Both the position numbers and the translations under genes were made by a program. 64,000 bases of DNA, taken from assembly GCF_026262625.1 (NCBI RefSeq), contig NZ_SHNN01000002.1, forward strand, positions 248,001 to 312,000, in the 5' to 3' direction. The notes under the pieces are model-generated. The model worked only from the letters and a program-made list of their open reading frames with translations. It was not told the DNA's origin and made no database searches. This DNA is from Candidatus Litorirhabdus singularis. GTDB taxonomy: Bacteria > Pseudomonadota > Gammaproteobacteria > Pseudomonadales > Halieaceae. How positions within the stretch are numbered: the first letter of the stretch is position 1; each line of letters starts with the position of its first letter. Positions 34,273-42,932 of the stretch are shown here, piece by piece.

Positions 34273-36005
34273 TGTACAAGCACTTACTGATAGTCACTGC
34301 CATTCTCGCGCTCAATCCCGGCTGTGCCCGCGAGCAGTTTGATGATACCTCAAAGCATGCGGAAGCCACCGAAGCCGCAGCTACAACCGGTCAGGTGAGT
34401 CCACCGAGACTACTGCCAGCACCCGCCACTGAGTACCATGAGGTGGCGTCGGCGGCCGACCAAGCCGCTGTGAGCTTCACTGTTGGCTATGCGCCAGTCA
34501 TGAAAGCCCGTATGGCCACGTCCGCTAATTTGGCTGACTCTGGTGGACACGGCTTCTGGCAGCAGCAAGACACCGAAAACTATCTAGCCTTCAGCGACAA
34601 CCTGATACAGAGCGTAGTCACTCATCCAGTATCGACCTTCAGCGTCGATGTAGACACCGCAGCTTATAGCAATGTGCGGCGGATGTTGGTGCGAGAGGGT
34701 AGGTTACCTCCGGCGGCGGCAGTCAAGGCAGAGGAGTTTATTAATTACTTCGACTATGGCTATGATGCTCCTCGGTCGGGTGATGCCCCCTTTAGCATTC
34801 AGACCGGACTGGCTCAGGCACCCTGGAATGCCAAAACACAGCTATTGCGCATTGGTTTACAGGGCTATGAGCAAATTCAGGCAGAGCGTCCAGCGGCCAA
34901 TCTGGTGTTTCTGATTGATGTCTCTGGCAGTATGCAGGCACCGTTCAAACTGGGCTTGGTTAAGAGCTCACTACGCTTGCTGGTTAATCAGCTACGTGCG
35001 CAAGACCGGATTGCGCTGGTGGTTTATGCGGGTGCCGCCGGGCTAGTGCTGGAGTCCACCCCGGGTGATCAACGCGCGACTATCATGGCGGCGATTGACG
35101 GTCTTGAAGCAGGTGGTTCAACCAATGGTGAAGCGGGCATTCGCCTGGCTTATGATGTCGCTGCACAGCACTTAATTGCAGAAGGTATCAACCGCGTGCT
35201 GATCGCCAGTGATGGCGACCTCAATGTCGGCACCACCAACATCGAGGCTTTACAGGAGCTGGTCAGCAGAGAAAAGCAGCGTGGCATCGCACTGAGCACA
35301 TTGGGCTTCGGCAGTGGCAACTACAACTACGCGTTGATGGAGCAGATAGCCGACAAGGGTGACGGTAACGCCGCCTATATCGATAATCTGAAAGAAGCCC
35401 ACAAAGTACTCGTACGTGAGCTAGGCTCAACCTTACAGACCATCGCCAGTGACGTAAAAATTCAGGTGGAGTTTAATCCTGCACTGGTCAGCGAGTATCG
35501 TCTGATTGGATATGAGAATCGCTTGCTGGCGCGTGAGGATTTCAGCAATGATAAAGTCGACGCAGGTGATATTGGTGCTGGTCATACTGTGACCGCATTG
35601 TATGAAGTGGTCATGAAAGGCTCTGGCGGCGAACGCCTGGAGCAGTTGCGCTATGGGGCACCGGATAGCGCAACAGAGGCAGCAGAATTCAGCGGCGAGT
35701 TGGCCTTCGTGCGTTTGCGTTACAAAAATCCGGGAGAGCAGGATTCACGCGAGTTGATGAGGGTCATCGAAACCAGTGAAGCCGGAGGCTCTATGGCAGA
35801 GATGGATGATGATTATCGCTTTGCAGTAGCAGTCGCAGGTTTTGCTCAGCTGTTGCGCGGTGGCAAATACACAGGGGACTGGAACTACAACAGTCTGCTG
35901 ACTTTGCTTGATGACCTAAGAGGTAGTGATCCATACGGTTATAGAGGCGAGATGAAGGCTCTGGTAGAGTTGAGTCGGGATCTCAGTGGAACCAATATTC
36001 TCTAG
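34272..36005 (+). CDS. von Willebrand factor type A lipoprotein (YfbK-like, DUF3520)
   Basis: 577-residue lipoprotein. A type II signal peptide ends in the lipobox LNPGC with Cys18. After a low-complexity linker comes the YfbK-type N-terminal region (FSVDVDTAAYSNVRRML, about 123-139) and a VWA domain whose MIDAS begins with DVSGSM at about 216-221; the C-terminal third matches DUF3520. VWA domains bind ligands through a metal ion. It is the first gene of an operon with an ECF sigma factor and a one-span membrane protein; stop and next GTG overlap by one base. An envelope-sensing or surface adhesion role under sigma control is plausible but unproven. Confidence 0.88.
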   Translation: MYKHLLIVTAILALNPGCAREQFDDTSKHAEATEAAATTGQVSPPRLLPAPATEYHEVASAADQAAVSFTVGYAPVMKARMATSANLADSGGHGFWQQQDTENYLAFSDNLIQSVVTHPVSTFSVDVDTAAYSNVRRMLVREGRLPPAAAVKAEEFINYFDYGYDAPRSGDAPFSIQTGLAQAPWNAKTQLLRIGLQGYEQIQAERPAANLVFLIDVSGSMQAPFKLGLVKSSLRLLVNQLRAQDRIALVVYAGAAGLVLESTPGDQRATIMAAIDGLEAGGSTNGEAGIRLAYDVAAQHLIAEGINRVLIASDGDLNVGTTNIEALQELVSREKQRGIALSTLGFGSGNYNYALMEQIADKGDGNAAYIDNLKEAHKVLVRELGSTLQTIASDVKIQVEFNPALVSEYRLIGYENRLLAREDFSNDKVDAGDIGAGHTVTALYEVVMKGSGGERLEQLRYGAPDSATEAAEFSGELAFVRLRYKNPGEQDSRELMRVIETSEAGGSMAEMDDDYRFAVAVAGFAQLLRGGKYTGDWNYNSLLTLLDDLRGSDPYGYRGEMKALVELSRDLSGTNIL

Positions 36006-36559
36006 TGTCATTGCTAAACCGCCTCCGGTCTGATGAGAACCTGATGTTACGCTACGCCGCCGGCGAGGTGGCAGCTTTCAGTGAGCTCTACCAACGTCAC
36101 AAAGATCACCTGTACCGTTTTGTGTTGGGTTCTGTGGGAGATGCCGGGGCGGCCGAGGAAGTAGCGCAGGATACTTGGGAGGCAGTGCTAGGTGCAGCCA
36201 CGCGTTATACCGATAGCGCAGCATTCACTACCTGGCTGTTCACCATCGCGCGGCGTAAGTTGGTAGATCATTACCGTCGCACTGAACGCAGCGGTGCTAC
36301 ACAAGCAGAAGCCGCAGTGGAAGATTTGGTTGCAGCGGTTCACGAAGGTCCTGAGCGCCAGCTACAGTCACACCAGCTGTTGGCGCTGATTGCACAACTG
36401 CCGCCTGATCAGGGTCAGGCGCTGCTGTTGAAGGAAGAGGGTTTTAGCATGAGGCAGATTGCAGATATTGTGGAGGCGGGTGAAGAAACTGTGAAAAGTC
36501 GCATTCGGTATGCCCGCAGCAGTCTGCGCAGTAGCCTGGGAGTTGGCGATGAGCACTGA
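36005..36559 (+). CDS. RNA polymerase ECF sigma factor
   Basis: 184-residue sigma-70 ECF factor. Region 2 contains HLYRFVLGSVGDAGAAEEVAQDTWEAV and WLFTIARRKLVDHYRR (about 34-89), region 4 contains LPPDQGQALLLKEEGFSMRQIADIVEAGEETVKSRIRYARSSLR (about 129-172). It directs RNA polymerase to a special promoter set. GTG start overlaps the VWA stop (TAGTG); a later ATG at 36044 would cut into region 2 entry and is less likely. The last 11 bases overlap the next gene, so the sigma factor and its presumed membrane partner are translationally coupled. Confidence 0.92.
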   Translation: MSLLNRLRSDENLMLRYAAGEVAAFSELYQRHKDHLYRFVLGSVGDAGAAEEVAQDTWEAVLGAATRYTDSAAFTTWLFTIARRKLVDHYRRTERSGATQAEAAVEDLVAAVHEGPERQLQSHQLLALIAQLPPDQGQALLLKEEGFSMRQIADIVEAGEETVKSRIRYARSSLRSSLGVGDEH

Positions 36560-37256
36560 ACAAGAACCGTCAGATGAACGGTTGTCAGCTGCCTATCGGA
36601 AGCAGCGTCTGCGCTCGCCAAAGGCTTTGGACGAGCGCGTATTGGATATGGCTCAAGAGCGTGCCCCCGAGTCGCGAGGGCGGGGTTGGAACTGGTCACC
36701 GGCCTGGTCAGGTGTTGCGGTTGTTTGCGTACTGGCGCTTTGGTTGCCAGCGTTGATTGAATCGCCGACGCCGATTATCAATAGCTCTAATTTTGACGAC
36801 AACGCCTCTGTCTCAGAATCGCCCAGCTTGGCTGATTCGCCTGTCGAATCTTTAGCTGCAGCTCGCGTTTCCGCTGCGCGGTTGAAGTCCGGCGCTGACG
36901 CGCCAAGTGCAAGCGCCAGGTCAGAACTGCATAGTGATCAAGCCAGCGCAGACGCCGCTAGTTTGGATGTGATACCGGCAGGGGCTGCTGAGATTAGACC
37001 GTCAGTTGCGACTGAAGCTGCGGCTGCGCCAATGCGAATGGCAGTAGAGGGAAAAACGCATGCGTTGAGTGAGAGTCGTACAGATGCGCCAGCAGCAGTT
37101 TATGCAGATAGTGAGGCGTGGTTACAGAGCATTGCCGAAATGGCTGAGAATGATGACATGGAGGCCGCGCAGGCGTCGTTCGAGGCGTTTCGTCAGGCTT
37201 ACCCGGAGGTAGAGGTGGATGCTACGTTGCTGGAGCGCTTGCGGCTCTATCCTTGA
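36549..37256 (+). CDS. Single-span membrane protein, putative anti-sigma factor
   Basis: 235-residue protein I do not recognise by sequence. A charged N-terminal domain of about 53 residues (cytoplasmic) is followed by one hydrophobic span near residues 54-72 (SPAWSGVAVVCVLALWLPAL) and a long Ala/Ser-rich, low-complexity region, then a short helical C-terminus (EAWLQSIAEMAENDDMEAAQ, and FEAFRQAYPEVEVD). No zinc-binding HxxxCxxC of classical ZAS anti-sigma factors is present. Position directly after, and overlapping, an ECF sigma gene plus the membrane topology suggest an anti-sigma role. Its last 35 bases overlap the convergent transglycosylase gene. Confidence 0.7.
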   Translation: MSTEQEPSDERLSAAYRKQRLRSPKALDERVLDMAQERAPESRGRGWNWSPAWSGVAVVCVLALWLPALIESPTPIINSSNFDDNASVSESPSLADSPVESLAAARVSAARLKSGADAPSASARSELHSDQASADAASLDVIPAGAAEIRPSVATEAAAAPMRMAVEGKTHALSESRTDAPAAVYADSEAWLQSIAEMAENDDMEAAQASFEAFRQAYPEVEVDATLLERLRLYP

Positions 37257-38781
37257 GCTCGTGCTGAGCTAGTCGATAGGTCATCCAGTATTTGTAGATA
37301 TTGGAGACATACTGCACGGTTTCGCGACCAATGCGGCGCGCGGCAATCACTTCGACATTACCAAACCACAGATTGGGATTGAGTCCAGCCGACGCGGCTT
37401 CCCGTCTCAGGTTGATAACGCGACTGGGGCCGGCATTGTAGGCGGCAAATGCAAATAGCGTCTTTTCAGTTTCGTCCATATCTTCTTCGCCAAAATAGTG
37501 ATCGCGCAAAAAACGTAGATAGCGGGTGCCGGCATGTACGTTATTGTCGAGCTTGCCTATGTTCTTCACATTAACGCGTTTGTCTGCGGCGGTAGAAGGC
37601 TTGATCTGCATAATGCCCACCGCACCGGCAGAGCTGCGTACTGTTTGATTCAGGCGTGACTCCTGATAGGCCTGCGCCATCAGCATTAACCAATCAAACT
37701 CATACTCCTTGGCGTATTTGCGAAATACGGGCGCGGTATCACGAAACCGCTGCATAGACTGCGTGGACAGAGAATTTTCCACATAGCTGGTGTTTTTCAG
37801 GTAACGCTGCAACATCATATTTCCATAGAGCGTGCCACCTCGATGAGTCTTGATGAACTTATTGGTCATCGCCAAAAGATGCGGGCTGTTCTTGCGCATG
37901 GCCCAGGCCACGTTAGCGCCATCGCGCAGCGGCAATTGTTCGTGCAGGCGGATGTCTTCAAATATCTGCTGCCAGAAGCGAGCTTTGTGGGAGTCGACCA
38001 CAGTGGTGCTGATTAAGCCCGCATTGAGCATTTCTAATAGGTCCTCGTCTTCTAGCTTCTCGTCAACCACCCGGATGCGGGCGGGAGCTAACCCGCGTGC
38101 TGAGAGCTGCTCATTGATGCCGGTCAAACTCGAATAGTAGGAGCTGCTGCGGCGCAGATGTATTTCGCGGCCGGATAGTTCGTCAATTGACTGTGGCTGC
38201 CATTCATCCTGTTTTTGGCTAATCAGTAATTCACTGATGGCACTGAATACAGGCCTCGAAAAATCGATGCTGCGCTGGCGCTCGGGAGTAATAGTGAGAT
38301 TGGCGACTGCCAGGTCACCGCGACCAGCGAGTAAGGCGGGCAGAATCTCCTCACGGGTGACCGGAATAAATATCATGTGAACTTTCAGGTGACCGGTATT
38401 CAGAGACTTATTAACGAATTTTTCGAACTGGCTCAAGAAGTCGAAATCAAGGCCCCGCTGGACGGCACCGTCAAGAAAATAGGAGGTCTTGCTATAGACC
38501 ACCAGGGCGCGGATAACCCGTGCGTCTATCATTTCATCAAAGTTTCTCACCTCCGCATCGGCCAAGGGTGAGAATAAGGGATTGTCTTCCAGTAGGTTCT
38601 CCAGCCGCGCAGTCGGGTCTGGCTGACTGGCTGACTCAGGTTGACTGGGTGATTCAGGCACTACCGGGGCAAAGGTCGGCAGCGCTGCCGGCGGCACTGT
38701 CTCAGGTGTACCTGTTTGCACACCGATATAAAGTAGTGCTGAACCTAGCACCAATAAGAGGCTGTAGATGATCTTGTTCAT
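37222..38781 (-). CDS. MltF-like membrane-bound lytic murein transglycosylase
   Basis: 519 residues, the size of E. coli MltF, with the same two-domain plan. An N-terminal hydrophobic segment (about 4-22) anchors or exports it and is followed by a Pro/Ser-rich linker. Residues about 85-320 form a periplasmic solute-binding-like domain (RALVVYSKTSYFLDG, GRGDLAVANLTITPERQRSIDFS). The C-terminal SLT domain has the catalytic Glu374 in MAQAYQESRLNQ and GAVGIMQIKPSTA, then AFAAYNAGPSRV. It cleaves peptidoglycan non-hydrolytically. Divergent from the esterase gene, and tail-to-tail overlapping by 35 bp with the putative anti-sigma gene. Confidence 0.88.
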   Translation of the reverse strand: MNKIIYSLLLVLGSALLYIGVQTGTPETVPPAALPTFAPVVPESPSQPESASQPDPTARLENLLEDNPLFSPLADAEVRNFDEMIDARVIRALVVYSKTSYFLDGAVQRGLDFDFLSQFEKFVNKSLNTGHLKVHMIFIPVTREEILPALLAGRGDLAVANLTITPERQRSIDFSRPVFSAISELLISQKQDEWQPQSIDELSGREIHLRRSSSYYSSLTGINEQLSARGLAPARIRVVDEKLEDEDLLEMLNAGLISTTVVDSHKARFWQQIFEDIRLHEQLPLRDGANVAWAMRKNSPHLLAMTNKFIKTHRGGTLYGNMMLQRYLKNTSYVENSLSTQSMQRFRDTAPVFRKYAKEYEFDWLMLMAQAYQESRLNQTVRSSAGAVGIMQIKPSTAADKRVNVKNIGKLDNNVHAGTRYLRFLRDHYFGEEDMDETEKTLFAFAAYNAGPSRVINLRREAASAGLNPNLWFGNVEVIAARRIGRETVQYVSNIYKYWMTYRLAQHELKDRAASAPAT

Positions 38782-39078
38782 CAGCGTATTGTCCTGTGCT
38801 GCAAGGGCGTTTGCTTAGATACTTTCATCGTTCAAGGACTAGATAAAATATCATAAAAAACTAATAATATCAGCAGCATACGATTATTTTAGAGATTTAA
38901 TGTGAGATCTATTTCGCGATCTACATAGATTTGACCGATGCTAGATCCTTCATTATCGCTAAGCCGTGATGGCTGCCTGTACTTTCGTCAAGACAGCCAA
39001 AACCGGCGTGATGATTGCATCATACCGCTATTCTGGGGTATACCCTCCCAGCTTGTTTATTGTTCTGGGGAAGACCGT

Positions 39079-40155
39079 ATGTTCGGCTGGATAATACTGT
39101 TGTTATTGGTATGGGGATTGACCCATTTTTACCTAAAGGGTGAAGACCTTAGTGCCTACGACTTACCGAGCCCAAGTCCGATTGCAGATCTTGAACCCAG
39201 CGCGGAGCATCGTGCGGTGGTCCAGTCGATGGGCGCAATGGCGGCTGCGGGTGCAGGTGAGTCCCGCGGAGGTCGGCTGCAGCGAATGCGCTCTTACCTG
39301 GACTCCATGGGTGAGGGTGTTGAGTTTGACGGCGAGATAGTGCCGGTCGACAGCGCTGGTATAAAGGGCGAATGGGTATTGCCAAAGGGTTGTGATCACA
39401 GTTGTCGCACGCTTTATATTCATGGCGGCGCCTTCACCATGGGTAGTCCTTTGTCACATCGGGCTATTACGACGCGTTATGCACAGATGACTGGTGGTGC
39501 CGTGCTGGCTTTGGATTATCGGCTGATGCCTGAGAGTCGGCGCCTGGATGGCGTTGCCGACTGTCAATTGGCGTACCGCTGGATTATTGAGAATTCGCCG
39601 CAGGGCCGTGAGCCTGCCAGCACCGTTTATGTGTCCGGTGATTCGGCAGGGGGCAGTCTGGCTTTAATGGTGTCTGCCTGGGCCAGAGATGAAGGTGTTC
39701 GGGCGCCGAATGCGGTCGTAGCTCTGTCACCGGCAACAGATTCGACTTTTGGTAGCCCGAGCTGGCGGAGTAATTTGCACACTGATCCCATGCTAGGGCC
39801 AGCGTTTGGCCGCTTCATTAGTATCCCGCGCTGGTTGCTGCTGTGGGGAAGTTGGTTTAATGCCAGAGTGACCCCGGCAGCCAGTGTGGTGTCGCCCGTG
39901 CAGGGTGACCTTGGGGGCCTGCCGCCGACTCTGGTGCATGCCAGTCTCGCAGAAATGCTGCTAGACGATGGTGTACGCTATGCCAATAAGGCTCGCGCCA
40001 GTGGTTCACCGGTGACTCTTCAGACGTGGTCGCATATGGTGCATGTATGGCATATATTTCACCGTGAACTGCCAGAAGCAAAACAGGCTTTTGACGCAAT
40101 TGACACTTTCCTGCGCGAGCATCGGGCAGGGAGCATAACCGAGGCCGCGGCGTGA
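39079..40155 (+). CDS. Alpha/beta hydrolase of the hormone-sensitive-lipase type (esterase)
   Basis: 358-residue hydrolase. N-terminal hydrophobic segment FGWIILLLLVWGLTHFYL anchors it in the membrane. The HSL-type oxyanion motif is YIHGGAFTMGS (HGGA in place of HGGG), the nucleophile Ser lies in VSGDSAGGSLAL, and the acid and His are probably in LAEMLLDDG and HMVHVWHIF. It should hydrolyse short- or medium-chain acyl esters. I chose the ATG at 39079 preceded by GGGGAAG; an earlier ATG at 38938 would add 47 residues without family support. Overlaps the acyltransferase start by 4 bp (GTGA). Confidence 0.88.
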   Translation: MFGWIILLLLVWGLTHFYLKGEDLSAYDLPSPSPIADLEPSAEHRAVVQSMGAMAAAGAGESRGGRLQRMRSYLDSMGEGVEFDGEIVPVDSAGIKGEWVLPKGCDHSCRTLYIHGGAFTMGSPLSHRAITTRYAQMTGGAVLALDYRLMPESRRLDGVADCQLAYRWIIENSPQGREPASTVYVSGDSAGGSLALMVSAWARDEGVRAPNAVVALSPATDSTFGSPSWRSNLHTDPMLGPAFGRFISIPRWLLLWGSWFNARVTPAASVVSPVQGDLGGLPPTLVHASLAEMLLDDGVRYANKARASGSPVTLQTWSHMVHVWHIFHRELPEAKQAFDAIDTFLREHRAGSITEAAA

Positions 40156-40889
40156 TTCGTTCCTTGTTGTTCATTATGGTGATGGTAGTGAGCGTTATAC
40201 CGTATGCCATAGCGCTGCTTTTGCTATCCATTTTTGTGCGGGGTCGACCCTTGTACGACGTGGCGGTGGGCTGGCTGCGTGTGGTGATAGGGGCTGCGCG
40301 TTGGATCGGCGGCGTTGAGTACCGGGTTCAGGGGCTTGAAAATGTGCCCCCGGCAGAGTCAAATCAGCCGGTAATACTCTGTCCAAAGCATCAATCTACC
40401 TGGGAAACATTTGCGTTTCCGACCATCATGCCGCATCCACTGGCCTTCGTTTTCAAAAAAGAATTGCTGCGGATACCCTTCTTTGGCTGGTGTATTGGCC
40501 GCCTTGATATGGTGCATATAGACCGCAGCAAGCGTGCCGAGGCCTGGAATAAAGTGGCCGAGCAGGGTGTACAGCTAATGGAGAAGGGAGTGTGGATTAT
40601 TATGTTCCCTGAAGGTACGCGCTCTGAGCGCGGTGGCAAAGGCGGCTACAAAACCGGTGCTACAAGGCTTGCCGTGACGACTGGCGCGCAGATTGTCCCG
40701 ATTGCCGTCAGCTCCGGCCAATGCTGGCCCCGGCGCAGCTTTGTGCTGCGACCAGGAGTCATAGACGTGTCTATAGGCAAGCCTATTGATCCAGCCGGCC
40801 GCGAACCCGACGAACTGATGCGCGAGATAGAGACGTGGATAGAGGCGGAAATGCGCCGCATTGACCCACAAGCCTATTCTTCGGCCTAG
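40152..40889 (+). CDS. 1-acyl-sn-glycerol-3-phosphate acyltransferase family (PlsC-like)
   Basis: 245-residue membrane acyltransferase. One N-terminal span (LLFIMVMVVSVIPYAIALLLLSIF) is followed by the PlsC motifs: KHQSTWETF (HxxxxE variant of HxxxxD, about 77-85), FKKELLRIPFFGW, FPEGTRSERGG (motif III, about 155-165) and VPIAVSSGQ. It would transfer an acyl chain to a lysophospholipid or related acceptor. The GTG start overlaps the upstream stop and the gene lies between two hydrolases, suggesting membrane-lipid remodelling or ornithine-lipid-like work; the acceptor is unknown. Confidence 0.9.
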   Translation: MIRSLLFIMVMVVSVIPYAIALLLLSIFVRGRPLYDVAVGWLRVVIGAARWIGGVEYRVQGLENVPPAESNQPVILCPKHQSTWETFAFPTIMPHPLAFVFKKELLRIPFFGWCIGRLDMVHIDRSKRAEAWNKVAEQGVQLMEKGVWIIMFPEGTRSERGGKGGYKTGATRLAVTTGAQIVPIAVSSGQCWPRRSFVLRPGVIDVSIGKPIDPAGREPDELMREIETWIEAEMRRIDPQAYSSA

Positions 40890-40899
40890 GTCTGGATTT

Positions 40900-42048
40900 A
40901 TGAAAAAAACCTTCAAAATACTATTGGCTTTGGTGCTCGTGCTGATCGTTGCAGCAGTGATATTCAGCAGCGGTCGCCAGCCGCAGCCGTTTGCTGCCGG
41001 CACCCGCAGTGCTGCTTTGCTGCAACCCGGTCCCTTTGGCGCGATTAGCTATACTGAAGACTATGTCGATGAATCCCGCCCGACCATGGCGAATGGAGAC
41101 TACAGCGGTTCACCCCGGCGCGAGCTGGAAGGTTCCGTATGGCTGCCAGATGATGTGTCCGGTGGCCCTTATCCGTTGCTCGTTTATAGCCACGGTTTTT
41201 CTTCAACGCGAGAGGGCGGTGAGTATCTGGGGCGCCATTTGGCCAGTCTGGGCTATGTCACCGTGGCTGTGGATTACCCGCTAACCAATTTGAGCGCGCC
41301 CGGTTCGCCTAATGTAAAGGATGTGGTTAACCAGCCTGCCGACGTAAGCTTTATACTGGATACGCTGATTGCCCAATCGAAGCAGAACGACCACAGACTA
41401 TATGGGATGATCGATCCCCACCGAATCGGGTCTATGGGTATTTCGCTGGGCGGTATGACTACCACGCTGGCGGCCTTTCACCCGACTATGGCCGACTCCC
41501 GCATAAAGGCAGCATTATCGATAGCCGGGCCCACGGCACAGCTCACCCCCGTGTTTTTCAGCTTTCGACAGCTGCCTTTTCTGATGCTGGCGGCCGATAT
41601 TGATGCTCTAGTACCGTATGCAAGCAATGCTGAGCGCGTGCCAGAAGTTGTGCCAGGCTCTCAGTTGGTCACGATTGCGGGTGGGTCACATACGGGCTTT
41701 TCTGGTCTGGCTACAGCGCTGCGCTGGATGCATAACCCGGATAGATTGGGCTGCTACACAGTGGCAAAAAATCTGGAGACGTCCATGACCGAACCCTGGT
41801 TTGATCTGTTGGGGACCCCTGAACAGGGTATCAACTACAATGCTAAATTTGACCTGTGCCAATTGAACCCGTTGCCAGTAGCTATGAATCCATTGCGTCA
41901 GCAGATGATCAGCAAGCTGGTTGTCGCCGCATTTTTCCAAAGCCAGTTCGCCGACGATGTCAGTGAGCGCGCTGCCGCCGCCCTGTTTCTTGGACAGACA
42001 CTGTCCAGCGAGCTGGATGAGGTGACTTTCCGCAGCAGTCAGCTTTAG
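40900..42048 (+). CDS. Exported or anchored alpha/beta hydrolase (PAF-acetylhydrolase/dienelactone-hydrolase-like)
   Basis: 382 residues beginning with a signal-anchor (FKILLALVLVLIVAAVIF). The fold is recognisable from VYSHGFSSTREGGEYLGRHLAS, the nucleophile elbow GSMGISLGGMTTT, ADIDALVPY with a likely acid, and the His in GGSHTGF. The ATG at 40900 is chosen because it opens the hydrophobic segment; an earlier ATG at 40861 lies inside the acyltransferase gene. Substrate unknown. It follows the PlsC gene by 10 bp, so the three lipid-type genes form one transcript. Confidence 0.85.
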   Translation: MKKTFKILLALVLVLIVAAVIFSSGRQPQPFAAGTRSAALLQPGPFGAISYTEDYVDESRPTMANGDYSGSPRRELEGSVWLPDDVSGGPYPLLVYSHGFSSTREGGEYLGRHLASLGYVTVAVDYPLTNLSAPGSPNVKDVVNQPADVSFILDTLIAQSKQNDHRLYGMIDPHRIGSMGISLGGMTTTLAAFHPTMADSRIKAALSIAGPTAQLTPVFFSFRQLPFLMLAADIDALVPYASNAERVPEVVPGSQLVTIAGGSHTGFSGLATALRWMHNPDRLGCYTVAKNLETSMTEPWFDLLGTPEQGINYNAKFDLCQLNPLPVAMNPLRQQMISKLVVAAFFQSQFADDVSERAAAALFLGQTLSSELDEVTFRSSQL

Positions 42049-42072
42049 CAGGCATAGCCTGGGAGTGGGTGT

Positions 42073-42345
42073 ATGGACAAGGTGGGATGGTTAAAACTGG
42101 GCATCTGTGCACTCTATAGTTTGCTGATATGGGTGTGTCTGGCGCTGCCCCTGACCTGGCAGGCTAATGTTAGCCTCGGCTTGCTCGTAGCCATTGCCGC
42201 TACCCATGCCTACGAGTGCATTATGTATCGTGATATGGTGGAAGAGGCTCCAGGGGCTAATGCTTGGAATTACCTGAACGTTTTTTTGTTCGGGGTGATA
42301 CATAAACTAGTAATGAAGCACGCTATCAGGGACGCGAGACGATGA
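42073..42345 (+). CDS. Small two-span membrane protein, DUF1145-like
   Basis: 90 residues. Two hydrophobic spans (about 8-24 and 31-46) are followed by a His-x-x-x-Glu motif (THAYECIMY) and a third amphipathic segment WNYLNVFLFGVIHKLVM, the pattern of DUF1145/YhhL-type proteins, whose function is unknown. Its stop overlaps the next gene by 4 bp (ATGA). Family assignment by eye is tentative. Confidence 0.65.
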   Translation: MDKVGWLKLGICALYSLLIWVCLALPLTWQANVSLGLLVAIAATHAYECIMYRDMVEEAPGANAWNYLNVFLFGVIHKLVMKHAIRDARR

Positions 42346-42734
42346 TTACAAGAATTTTTCTGGGCCTGCAGGCCATGATGTTTATGGGTTACGGCATTTA
42401 CTGTCTGGTAGAGCCGGAGGCACTGGCTGGAGCTGCAGGTGTGGCGGCTACTTCGCAGACCGGAACCATCGAACTGCAAGCCATGTACGGGGGCTTGCAA
42501 ACAGCGGTGGGGGCGCTGTGTGCACTGGGCGCGGCGGTGGCGATGTACCGACGTTACGCGTTAGTCACCCTAATATTTGTGATTGGCGGACTGGCGGTGG
42601 TGCGGGTAACTCTAGGGCTGATGAACGCTGAGTTCTCTGGTTACAATGTGTTTGCAATGACTTATGAAACGCTAACGGTATTGGCCGTTTTCTGGCTGCT
42701 GCGACGTGAACCGCAACTGGTGCCCGCTATTTAG
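42342..42734 (+). CDS. DUF4345-like four-span membrane protein
   Basis: 130 residues with four predicted membrane segments. The signature LVEPEALAGAAGV followed by TIELQAMYGGLQTAVGA matches the DUF4345 pattern, a family of small inner-membrane proteins of unknown role. Translationally coupled to the upstream two-span protein, at the end of the hydrolase/acyltransferase gene string. Confidence 0.7.
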   Translation: MITRIFLGLQAMMFMGYGIYCLVEPEALAGAAGVAATSQTGTIELQAMYGGLQTAVGALCALGAAVAMYRRYALVTLIFVIGGLAVVRVTLGLMNAEFSGYNVFAMTYETLTVLAVFWLLRREPQLVPAI

Positions 42735-42755
42735 GAAGGTATGCCCGAATGAGTC

Positions 42756-42932
42756 TTGCACGGCGCCCTGCTGTGGGAAGCGACGCATAAGCTTAATTTC
42801 AAGCTGGTCGGAGACTACAGCAATGATGAGTCCAAGCCTGGTGCTCCCAACCGTGTAGCGATCGAAGAAGCCGGTACTAATACGTCAGCTCAGTCGGCTT
42901 TATCAAACTGGCCGCTAAGCCAGACTAGATTT
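42756..42932 (+). pseudogene. Possible remnant of a TonB-dependent receptor
   Basis: In the gap before rsmE one frame reads GALLWEATHKLNFKLVGDYS then NDESKPGAPN, which looks like the inner strand region of a TonB-dependent receptor barrel (GALLWEPTDKLSF-type repeats). There is no credible start codon, no signal peptide and no plug domain, and the frame then runs antisense into rsmE. I read it as a short decayed fragment of a receptor gene; chance similarity is not excluded. Confidence 0.4.
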
